This document shows positions 36,054 to 43,506 of a stretch of 64,000 nt of DNA, piece by piece. The stretch covers positions 1 through 64,000 of the forward strand of contig CAKVLQ010000004.1 of the NCBI GenBank assembly GCA_934757845.1. Reading direction: 5' to 3'. Under the pieces are notes generated by a model. That model was not told where the DNA came from, searched no databases, and saw only the letters and a program-made list of their open reading frames with translations. The position numbers were made by a program, and so were the translations under genes. The number at the start of each line of letters is the position of its first letter. Positions within the stretch are counted from its first letter, which is position 1. The DNA is from an uncultured Clostridia bacterium. GTDB taxonomy: Bacteria; Bacillota; Clostridia; Christensenellales; UBA1242.

Positions 36054-36139
36054 GGTTGGGTTGCAGAGCGGCCAAATGCAACGGACTGTAAATCCGTCGA
36101 CTTTCGTCTTCGATGGTTCGAATCCATCCCCAACCACCA
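36054..36139 (+). tRNA. tRNA-Tyr (GTA)
   Basis: This 86-base class II tRNA has a long variable arm, acceptor stem GGTTGGG/CCCAACC, anticodon loop CTGTAAA with anticodon GTA and an encoded CCA. Its 3' end is duplicated 176 bases downstream. Confidence 0.97.
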
Positions 36140-36346
36140 ACCACAGAACCCCAACTTCTGTGGTTTTTTATTTGTGTTTTTATAAAATATATTTTGTTTT
36201 AGGGGATGGATTGCATCCCTTCCTGTCGGAGCCGGACCGCAAACAAGTTGCTCCCGCTCGTTTGCTAAAAACTTGCCACTGGCAACTTTTTTTAACGCAC
36301 TCGCCCCCAACCACCAACCACTCAAGTCTCAACTTCTGTGGTTTTT
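36128..36346 (+). repeat. Duplicated tRNA-Tyr 3' end and terminator (attachment-site-like scar)
   Basis: CCCCAACCACCAACCAC at 36128-36144 recurs at 36304-36320. CAACTTCTGTGGTTTTTT at 36152-36169 recurs at 36329-36346. The repeats therefore cover the acceptor end of tRNA-Tyr plus its terminator, separated by 176 bp. That layout is what remains when an element integrates at a tRNA 3' end and is then mostly deleted. The rest of 36140-36563 has no gene; the apparent open frame through it is an accident of the tRNA sequence. Confidence 0.6.
36139..36170 (+). terminator. Terminator of the tRNA pair
   Basis: AACCACAGAA pairs with TTCTGTGGTT around CCCCAAC, followed by Ts. Confidence 0.85.
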
Positions 36347-36454
36347 TTATGCTCAAACCCTTATAAATAAAGGGGAAGCGTGGTTTAATAAAATTTTAGA
36401 TTACAATTTTTAAAATTTAGTAAAATTTATAGCAAATTTAAAATTAAGAAAAAA

Positions 36455-36478
36455 TTTGGTGTCAAATTTGGTGTCAAA
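36455..36478 (+). repeat. Tandem 12-mer (orphan integrase arm-site candidate)
   Basis: TTTGGTGTCAAA occurs twice back to back (36455-36466, 36467-36478). A tandem 12-mer with the same geometry lies at 49672-49695 beside the active integrase. Confidence 0.5.
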
Positions 36479-36563
36479 ATTGGGGACTTTTTTAAAAACA
36501 AACTAACAATGAAATAAAATTATCAAATAATAAATTTTAGTAGAAAAATTTTCCAAAAAAGGT

Positions 36564-36569
36564 TATAAT
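36564..36569 (+). promoter_or_regulatory. -10 box of leaderless polA
   Basis: TATAAT ends 6 bases before ATG 36576 and no ribosome site is present. Confidence 0.6.
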
Positions 36570-36575
36570 TAATTT

Positions 36576-39128
36576 ATGGATAAATTTTTTATTATTGACG
36601 GCAATAGTTTGATTAATCGAGCGTTTTATGCACTTCCTCTTTTAACAAACAAAGAAGGTGTTTATTCAAATGCAGTTTATGGTTTTTGCAATATTTTGGC
36701 AAAATTAATAACTGAAAATAACCCAAAGAAGATTTTGGTGGCTTTTGATGTGCACGCCAAAACATTTAGGCACAATATGTTTGAAGATTATAAGGCAGGA
36801 AGAAAAGGAATGCCTGATGAACTTTTGCCACAAATGCCAATTTTAAAAGAAATGTTAAGGCTTATGGAAATTCCAATATTAGAAAAAGAGGGTTTTGAAG
36901 CCGATGATATTATTGGAACTCTTGCAAAAAACAAAACCACACAAAATTATATTTTAACAGGCGATAAAGACAGTTTGCAATTAATTTCTAGCAACACCGA
37001 AGTTTGGCTAACACGAAAAGGAATTAGCGATATTGAAAAATTTGATGCCGAACATTTAAAAGAAGTTTATGGGCTTGAACCAAAACAAATTGTTGACCTT
37101 AAAGCATTGATGGGTGATAGTTCTGACAATATTCCTGGGGTTAAAGGCGTTGGCGAAAAAACGGCATTAAATTTGCTTAATGTATACAAAACTGTTGAAA
37201 ACTTGTATGAAAACATTAATGAAATTAAGGGAAAGTTGCAAGAAAAATTGATAACCGAAAAAGAAATGTGCTTTTTGTCAAAAACTCTTGCCACAATTAA
37301 CACCGATGTTGACCTTAATATTGATATAAATTCAATCAATTTAAAATTTCCATGGAAAAATGATGTGGCTGAATTTTTTAAAAAATATGAATTTAAAACG
37401 CTTTTAAATAAGCCAAATTTGTTTGAAGATGAAGTTAAGGTTGAAGAGCAAAAAGTTTCTAAAATTGTTAATATTCAAAGCGAAAGTGAACTTGATAACC
37501 TTATTATTGATTTGTCAAATAACAATCCATTTTCTATTGTTTTTGACGAAAATGTGCATTTGTCTAACAGTAAATATCAAGAATATATTATTAATATTAA
37601 AAAAGATTTGTTAAGTGATGGTTTTGATTATGAATTTGTTTTGAACAAATTAAAACCAATTATTGAAAACGAAAAAATCAAAAAAATTTTGTTTGACAAA
37701 AAGGCGTCCAAATATTTATTTAAGCAATTTGGCATAAATTTGTCTGGTGCAATTTTTGATGTTATGCTTGCCGATTATTTGATTAAAAGCGGAAGAAGGC
37801 ATTCTAAAAACATAAAAGAATTGTGCGAAGACCAAAATTATAATGAAAGTTCGTGTGCAAGTATGCTTTTTGCGTGCTATGAAAATTTTTCAAAAAAACT
37901 TGATGAACTTGATATGGAATTTTTATATAATAACATTGAATTTCCTTTAATTGATGTGCTTTATGACATGGAAACAAGTGGATTTAAACTAGATTATGAA
38001 GTCTTGAAAAATTTGAACAAAGAATATAATGACGAACTTAAACAATTAAACAATGAAATTATAAATTTGGCTGGAGAAGAATTTAATGTTAATTCTCCAA
38101 AACAACTAGGGATTGTTTTGTTTGAAAAACTTAATCTTCCAAACCTTCAAAAAGGCTCAACAAACATTGAAGTTTTGGAAAATCTTTCAAATGTGCACCC
38201 AATAATAGATTTGATAATAAGATATAGAAAAATTTATAAATTAAATTCAACCTATATTGAAAGTTATCTTGAAAAAATTGATAAACAAAGTCATTTAGTT
38301 CACACAATGTTCAACCAAATGCTAACTTCAACTGGCAGATTATCTTCAACCGAACCAAATTTGCAAAACATTCCAATTCGTGAAGAAATTGGAAGGGGTT
38401 TAAGAAAAATTTTTATTTCAAGGTTTGAAAATGGAAAAATTATTAGTGCCGACTATTCGCAAATTGAATTAAGACTTATGGCTCATTTTTCAGGTGACGA
38501 AAAACTTGTTAATGCGTTCAAACAAAATTTGGATATTCACGCAACAACTGCAAGTGAAATTTTTGGTGTTCCGCTTGAATTGGTTACTTCCGAAATGCGA
38601 AGAAAAGCAAAAGCCGTTAATTTTGGAATTGTTTATGGAATTTCAGATTATGGTTTAAGCCAATCAATTCATTCAACTCGAAAAGAAGCCAAAGAATTTA
38701 TTGAAAGATATTTTGAAACATATCCAAAAATAAAGTCATATCTTGAAAGTTCAATAGAATTTGCAAAACAAAATGGTTATGTAAAAACCATGTTTAACAG
38801 GCGAAGAACGATTGACGAATTAAATTCGCACAATTATAATCTTAAACAATTTGGCGAAAGAGTGGCGCTTAATATGCCACTTCAAGGAACTTCGTCAGAT
38901 ATAATTAAACTTGCAATGATTGAAATTGAAAAAGAGTTTAAAGCCAAAAATTTAAAAAGCAAACTTATTTTGCAAATTCATGACGAACTTATTTGCGATA
39001 CTTATCCAAATGAGTGTGAAATTGTTGAAAAGATTTTGATAGAAAAGATGCAAAATGTTGTTAATTTAATTGTTCCATTAGTGGTGAATATCAGCAAAGG
39101 GAATAGTTTATATGAAGCAAAAGATTGA
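36576..39128 (+). CDS. polA: DNA polymerase I
   Basis: The 850-residue protein has an N-terminal 5'-3' nuclease (about 1-290, with DGNSLINRAFYALP and GDKDSLQL). A diverged middle domain (about 300-460) lacks the acidic proofreading motifs, as in Bacillus-type enzymes. The C-terminal family A polymerase has DYSQIELRLMAH (motif A), RRKAKAVNFGIVYG (motif B) and LQIHDELI (motif C). It processes Okazaki fragments and fills repair gaps. The start appears leaderless. A transglycosylase gene follows after 69 bases. Confidence 0.97.
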   Translation: MDKFFIIDGNSLINRAFYALPLLTNKEGVYSNAVYGFCNILAKLITENNPKKILVAFDVHAKTFRHNMFEDYKAGRKGMPDELLPQMPILKEMLRLMEIPILEKEGFEADDIIGTLAKNKTTQNYILTGDKDSLQLISSNTEVWLTRKGISDIEKFDAEHLKEVYGLEPKQIVDLKALMGDSSDNIPGVKGVGEKTALNLLNVYKTVENLYENINEIKGKLQEKLITEKEMCFLSKTLATINTDVDLNIDINSINLKFPWKNDVAEFFKKYEFKTLLNKPNLFEDEVKVEEQKVSKIVNIQSESELDNLIIDLSNNNPFSIVFDENVHLSNSKYQEYIINIKKDLLSDGFDYEFVLNKLKPIIENEKIKKILFDKKASKYLFKQFGINLSGAIFDVMLADYLIKSGRRHSKNIKELCEDQNYNESSCASMLFACYENFSKKLDELDMEFLYNNIEFPLIDVLYDMETSGFKLDYEVLKNLNKEYNDELKQLNNEIINLAGEEFNVNSPKQLGIVLFEKLNLPNLQKGSTNIEVLENLSNVHPIIDLIIRYRKIYKLNSTYIESYLEKIDKQSHLVHTMFNQMLTSTGRLSSTEPNLQNIPIREEIGRGLRKIFISRFENGKIISADYSQIELRLMAHFSGDEKLVNAFKQNLDIHATTASEIFGVPLELVTSEMRRKAKAVNFGIVYGISDYGLSQSIHSTRKEAKEFIERYFETYPKIKSYLESSIEFAKQNGYVKTMFNRRRTIDELNSHNYNLKQFGERVALNMPLQGTSSDIIKLAMIEIEKEFKAKNLKSKLILQIHDELICDTYPNECEIVEKILIEKMQNVVNLIVPLVVNISKGNSLYEAKD

Positions 39129-39197
39129 TTATAATTATGCAAAATTATAAATATTTATTCAAAAATAATTTTAACAAAAATGTCATAAAATAATATT

Positions 39198-39761
39198 GTG
39201 AAAAAGAAATTAAAAATTGTGGCTTTGTGTGCCTGTGTGCTTTTTGTTGTTTGTTTAATGCTTGCTTTTTTTGTTTATGTTAGGTTAAGTTACAAAACAA
39301 AATATGTTGATATTGTTGAAGTGGAACTAAATAACATTGAAAACAAAAATCAAAATTTAACCAAAAGTTTTGTTTTGTCGGTTATAAAAGCCGAAAGTGA
39401 TTTTGACATTAATGCAAAAAGTTCGGCTGATGCCTTTGGGCTTATGCAAATAACTTTTTTAACAGCAAAAGATGTTGCACAAAAACTTGATATGAATATT
39501 GAAATTGACGACCTTTTTGTCCCTCAAAAAAATATAAAAATTGGAGTTAATTATTTAAGTTATCTTTTTGATATTTTAGATGATAAACAACTTGTTTTGA
39601 TTGCTTATAATGCAGGCATCAATAGGCTTAAAAATTGGCAAAAAAATGATGAGTTAAAATTTGAAAACGGCTTTTATGTTTGCCCATTTTTGGAAACCAC
39701 AAACTATATAAAAAAGGTTGCTTTTAATGAAAGAATTTATAAAAAAATTTTAAAGGAATAA
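39198..39761 (+). CDS. Membrane-anchored lytic transglycosylase (SLT family)
   Basis: The gene starts at GTG 39198 with no ribosome site; TAAAAT lies 6 bases upstream. The 187-residue protein has an N-terminal membrane anchor (about 5-30) and a goose-lysozyme/SLT fold. The catalytic Glu is in VIKAESDFDI, followed by GLMQITFLTA and the conserved IAYNAGINR. It would cleave peptidoglycan glycan strands outside the membrane. This is the short, single-domain type common in Clostridia. It ends one base before the next gene begins. Confidence 0.9.
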   Translation: MKKKLKIVALCACVLFVVCLMLAFFVYVRLSYKTKYVDIVEVELNNIENKNQNLTKSFVLSVIKAESDFDINAKSSADAFGLMQITFLTAKDVAQKLDMNIEIDDLFVPQKNIKIGVNYLSYLFDILDDKQLVLIAYNAGINRLKNWQKNDELKFENGFYVCPFLETTNYIKKVAFNERIYKKILKE

Positions 39762-39762
39762 T

Positions 39763-41010
39763 ATGAAAAAATTACTTACAAATGCAAAAATTTTTGATAA
39801 CAAAAATAACAAATTGATTGATGTGCATATTTTGATTAATGATAAAATCATTGAAAAAATTTATGAAAACAACGAAAAAACAGCACAAAATCAAGATTTT
39901 TTGATTGAATTAAAGCAAAGTGAGATTATTGATTGCAAAAATAATATTATAACTTCTGGCTTTATAAACTCAAATTCGAACCTAATTAAAAACTTTTTTG
40001 AAAGTTATTCTTGTGCAAAATCTTATGATGAATTTGAAGAAGGTTTTTTTAATTTTGCCAGCAATTTAAGTGATGATGAAAAATATGCTATTTATAAATT
40101 TCAAATATTAAATCTAATTAAAAATGGAATAACAACTTTTTGTGATGAAGACTTTTTTAATTTGGCACTAAAAAAGGCGGTAAAAGAAACAAATATTAAT
40201 GCTGTTTATAAACTTGGATATAAAAATTGTTTTGAAACTTTTGACAAAAGTTTGATAAATAAATTTGAAAGCGAAAACGAACATTATGTTTTTGCTCTTA
40301 AAAATGTGCTTGAAAACACAGAAGAAAATTTTTCTGAAATTATAAAACTTTCAAAAACATACAATAAGCCAGTTATGATTTGTGGTAGTAAATCTATTGA
40401 ACAGGCAGGACAAATTGAAACCGAATTTTCAAAAACAAACATAAAAATGCTTGAAGATTACGGCTTGCTTGATACGGATAATATAATAATAAATTCTAAT
40501 GTTTTGGATAAAGACGACTATCAAATTTTAAGTGCATACAATTCAAAACTTATTTTTTCACCAAGTTTTAATATGCTTTTTGGTTTTCCAAATGCGAATA
40601 TTTATGCACTTTCAAAAACAAATTTGATAGGTCTTTCATCTTTCAAAAACAATTTTAAGTTAGAGATGTTTTTATCGCAAAACATAGAAAATATTAGTTA
40701 TAACAAACTTGATGTTTTTTCTCCATATTATTTGTTTGAAAGTTCAACAAAATCAAATGCAGAAATTTTAAATCTTAAAAATTTTGGTGAAATTAAAGTG
40801 GGCTATTTTGCAAATTTGCTTTTGATTGATAATGACATGATGCTTTGCGATGTTAATAACTTTTTAAAAAACTTTGATTTAAACAAAATAAAATCTGTTT
40901 TTGTTAATGGAGAACTGGTTTTTAATGCAAAACATTTTGTTATGAATTTTGGGCAAGAGCATTTAAAACTTGTTTGCACAAACATTATAAAAAAATATTT
41001 TAGCAAATAA
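39763..41010 (+). CDS. Amidohydrolase-fold protein lacking all metal ligands
   Basis: The 415-residue protein aligns by pattern with the chlorohydrolase/SsnA-type amidohydrolases: N-terminal beta part, TIM barrel (about 60-370) and the C-terminal GYFANLLLIDND block. Where the family has PGFINxHxH it reads SGFINSNSNL. Where the metal-binding His in VMIHxxE should be, it reads VMICGSKS. The HGxxL...D motif reads NSNVLDKDDY and the final Asp motif is also lost. It is therefore very probably not a hydrolase, yet the frame is intact. It is translationally close to the transglycosylase (1-base gap). The role is unknown. Confidence 0.7.
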   Translation: MKKLLTNAKIFDNKNNKLIDVHILINDKIIEKIYENNEKTAQNQDFLIELKQSEIIDCKNNIITSGFINSNSNLIKNFFESYSCAKSYDEFEEGFFNFASNLSDDEKYAIYKFQILNLIKNGITTFCDEDFFNLALKKAVKETNINAVYKLGYKNCFETFDKSLINKFESENEHYVFALKNVLENTEENFSEIIKLSKTYNKPVMICGSKSIEQAGQIETEFSKTNIKMLEDYGLLDTDNIIINSNVLDKDDYQILSAYNSKLIFSPSFNMLFGFPNANIYALSKTNLIGLSSFKNNFKLEMFLSQNIENISYNKLDVFSPYYLFESSTKSNAEILNLKNFGEIKVGYFANLLLIDNDMMLCDVNNFLKNFDLNKIKSVFVNGELVFNAKHFVMNFGQEHLKLVCTNIIKKYFSK

Positions 41011-41096
41011 AATTTTATTTTATAGAAATAAAAACAAATTAAATTAAAAGTTATAGAATTTAAAAGATAGAATAAAACAAATTAAAATAAATTATT

Positions 41097-41130
41097 TTAA
41101 AAAACCATGCAATCTGTTTGGTTTTTTTTG
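41097..41130 (+). terminator. Rho-independent terminator
   Basis: AAAAAACCA and TGGTTTTTTTT form a stem with a T-run, after the polA-SLT-amidohydrolase run of genes. Confidence 0.6.
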
Positions 41131-41152
41131 ATAATAAGGTTATACTTTTATC

Positions 41153-41965
41153 ATGAAAAAAGATATGCACATTCACACAAATTTTTCTGACGGGGAATAT
41201 TCTCCAAAAGACCTTTTAAAAAAGATTATTGAAGCGGGAATAACCGAATTTGCAATTTGCGACCACGATAATATTGATGGTGCAATTATTATGCAACAAC
41301 TTGTGAAAGATAAAGATATAAAATTTCATTTGGGCGTTGAAATTTCATCAAGGATAACTGAACTTGGAATAAATGTTCATCTTTTGTGTTATGATTTTGA
41401 CCCTAAAAATGCCGAAGTTAACAAAATTATTAACGACCTAAAACAAAAAAGGCTTCAAAAAGCCCTTTTGATGATTGATTTTGTTAAAGATAATTTTAAT
41501 TATGAAATTACAGAGCAAGAGCGTGAAAAATTGCTTTCAGAAAATAATGTTATTGGAAAACCACACATTTATTCTCTTATAAAAGACAAAATCACTGTTG
41601 ACAAAGAAAGATTTTATCGCATTTTTGACGATTTGAAATCGGATAATATGAAAGCCGACAGCAAAGAAGTGCTAAAAGCCTTTCATGATGCGGGTGGGGT
41701 TGTTGTGCTTGCTCATGCAATAGAAATTGAAAGGGAATATGGCATTGATAGCAAAAAGGCAATAGAATTTTTGAAGGAACATGGACTTGACGGTCTTGAA
41801 ACCGAACACTCAAAGCACACGGAAGAGAATGCAAAAAAGTTTAAATCTTATGCAAAACAATTTGGTTTATTTGAAAGTATGGGTAGTGATTTTCATGGAG
41901 AAACAGTTAAGCCCGAAGCAAAACTTGGCGTTTGCAAAAAAATAGACAATGATTTGATTTTTTAG
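41153..41965 (+). CDS. PHP-domain phosphoesterase (YciV/RNase AM-like)
   Basis: The 270-residue protein has all PHP metal motifs: MHIHTNFSDG, ICDHDNIDG, the HAIEIE block (with His) and GSDFHGE. Such proteins hydrolyse 3',5'-bisphosphates or trim RNA 5' ends. TATACT ends 6 bases before the ATG with no ribosome site, another leaderless candidate. It stands alone between terminators. Confidence 0.85.
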   Translation: MKKDMHIHTNFSDGEYSPKDLLKKIIEAGITEFAICDHDNIDGAIIMQQLVKDKDIKFHLGVEISSRITELGINVHLLCYDFDPKNAEVNKIINDLKQKRLQKALLMIDFVKDNFNYEITEQEREKLLSENNVIGKPHIYSLIKDKITVDKERFYRIFDDLKSDNMKADSKEVLKAFHDAGGVVVLAHAIEIEREYGIDSKKAIEFLKEHGLDGLETEHSKHTEENAKKFKSYAKQFGLFESMGSDFHGETVKPEAKLGVCKKIDNDLIF

Positions 41966-41982
41966 TCATTGTCTTTTTTTTT
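41939..41982 (+). terminator. Rho-independent terminator
   Basis: AATAGACAATGA pairs with TCATTGTCTTTTTTTT; it overlaps the 3' end of the PHP gene. Confidence 0.85.
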
Positions 41983-42021
41983 ATTAATAAAATTAATTTC
42001 AAACTTTTTAATAAAAAGTTT

Positions 42022-42300
42022 TTAATTTGTTTTATTTAAACATTTTTTATTTTCTTGGTCTATTTTTAAAATTTTTTTGCGTTTGCAAAGAAGAATTATA
42101 ACTATGGTCAAAAATATCAAAAATATAACGCCATAAGTTATTCCCATCAAATACATTCCCATAAAATATGCTTTTGTGCCATTATACAAAACTGGTGATT
42201 TTGCACCTAAAACGCAATAACCTATTGCACAATACAAAAAGTAAAGCATAAGTAATCCAATAACCGATAAAATTGAATAATAAATAATTTTTCTACGCAT
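42022..42300 (-). CDS. Small two-helix membrane protein
   Basis: I start at the minus-strand ATG at 42300 (MRRKIIYYSILSV), which has a GGGGGCG ribosome site, overlapping the end of the upstream lipoprotein gene by 8 bases. The 92-residue product has two transmembrane helices (about 5-30 and 48-72) and a basic tail. No family is recognised. The overlap predicts joint function with the lipoprotein. Confidence 0.65.
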   Translation of the reverse strand: MRRKIIYYSILSVIGLLMLYFLYCAIGYCVLGAKSPVLYNGTKAYFMGMYLMGITYGVIFLIFLTIVIILLCKRKKILKIDQENKKCLNKTN

Positions 42301-42949
42301 ACGCTTCGCCCCCTTGGAACTCAAAAGTTTCACTTGAAAGGTCTGCAAAATAACCACATTTGTTGCAAACTGAAATAGGTTTGTTAACTTTAAAATTTTC
42401 AAAAAGTTTAAGTTCTTCAATAAGTTTTGATGGAGTGCTAATTGCATGAAGTGTTAATTTTTCGCTATCTTTTGCCACAGTGTTCCACAAATTTATTGCA
42501 AATTTACTACAATTATCAAGCGGTGTCCATTTGTCGTTTTCTAATATGTAATCACTTATTAATTCAAGTTCTTCAAGGTTTATTCCTTTGTCGACTGATA
42601 TTCTTCCATTATATTTGTTGTAATATTGAATATAATTGCTTTCAACATTGAACCAAATTCCAAAATGAACCGACAAACTCCACGCACCAAAATAAATTTC
42701 TTCGTTTGGCTCAACTGTTTTTCCAGCCAAAACGATATTGTTTGAACTTGTGTTTGTTAAACACAAAAAACTATGTCCCAAATTTTTGATGCCAAATTTG
42801 CTTTCGCCCTGTCCGTTATAAGAAAATATGGTAAGAGTGGCGATACTATCTTCTTCAAAAACAGCAACTTTTGTTGTGCCAGCATTTGGTGAGCAACAAA
42901 AAGCAAACAAACTTAAAACTATCAAAATGGTTGCAAAAATTTTTTTCAT
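42293..42949 (-). CDS. Exported lipoprotein-like protein with GHS...NCS motif
   Basis: The 218-residue protein has a signal peptide with a possible lipobox ending in Cys-Cys (LSLFAFCCS). The mature part contains GHSFLCLTN and later WTPLDNCSKFAINLWNTV. A His in GHS followed by a Cys in NCS recalls permuted papain-like (NlpC/P60 relatives, DUF4105-like) peptidases, in which these would be catalytic. CNKCGYF near the end might bind metal. The enzyme idea is weak; export is fairly sure. It is followed by the overlapping membrane protein gene. Confidence 0.5.
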   Translation of the reverse strand: MKKIFATILIVLSLFAFCCSPNAGTTKVAVFEEDSIATLTIFSYNGQGESKFGIKNLGHSFLCLTNTSSNNIVLAGKTVEPNEEIYFGAWSLSVHFGIWFNVESNYIQYYNKYNGRISVDKGINLEELELISDYILENDKWTPLDNCSKFAINLWNTVAKDSEKLTLHAISTPSKLIEELKLFENFKVNKPISVCNKCGYFADLSSETFEFQGGEAYA

Positions 42950-43028
42950 ACAAAAATTTTACAACAAAACAAAAAAATAAACAACCTTTTATCAAAATTT
43001 GTTGTTTATTTTGTTTTATACTATTTTT

Positions 43029-43232
43029 CTACCAATCTTGATGCTTCAAACTTGGGCTTTTAACATCGTTATATTTGCTAAAATAATTGCTTTTAAATTT
43101 TCCAATTTCTTTTTGATTTTGTTTTGAAATTTCATAAAGTTCCTCGGGAGTAAAATCACTCATTGAAAAATCTTCGTCAAAATTTTCAAGATATTTAAAC
43201 AAGTTTTTGTTGATATATGTGTCATTGTTCAT
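43029..43232 (-). CDS. Small acidic soluble protein, unknown
   Basis: The 67-residue protein has an acidic centre (LENFDEDFSMSDFTPEELYE) and a basic C-terminus. No family is recognised. On the minus strand TAAAAT (43239-43244) ends 6 bases before the ATG and there is no ribosome site, matching the leaderless pattern seen elsewhere. The T-rich tail after 43029 may act in termination. Confidence 0.45.
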   Translation of the reverse strand: MNNDTYINKNLFKYLENFDEDFSMSDFTPEELYEISKQNQKEIGKFKSNYFSKYNDVKSPSLKHQDW

Positions 43233-43457
43233 ATTTTAATTTTATCACATCAAAAAATTTTTGCAAACAATTTTTTATTTTTTGCGTGCAAAAAACAAAT
43301 TTTTATTAAACTTTGTTATATTTTAAAGTTTTTAAAAGCCTTATTGTATTTTTTAAACCTTTCAAAGTTTCTTTAGCAAATGTTTGCCAATTTAATGTTT
43401 GCTAATTTTAAAAGTATATTTTTAATATTATTTTAATAAATAAAAAATAAAAAACTA

Positions 43458-43486
43458 TTGAAAACAAGGTTTTGATGTGCTATAAT
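43458..43486 (+). promoter_or_regulatory. Sigma-A promoter of the MoxR/VWA cluster
   Basis: TTGAAA (43458-43463), a 17-bp spacer and an extended TGC-TATAAT (43481-43486). The rest of 43233-43457 shows nothing else. Confidence 0.75.
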
Positions 43487-43506
43487 AATTTTAACAGGAG
43501 AAACAA

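Noticed and set aside
36052..36366. Open frames of about 100 codons on both strands through tRNA-Tyr
   Set aside because: They read through a certain tRNA and its terminator and duplicated end; no ribosome site or known protein.
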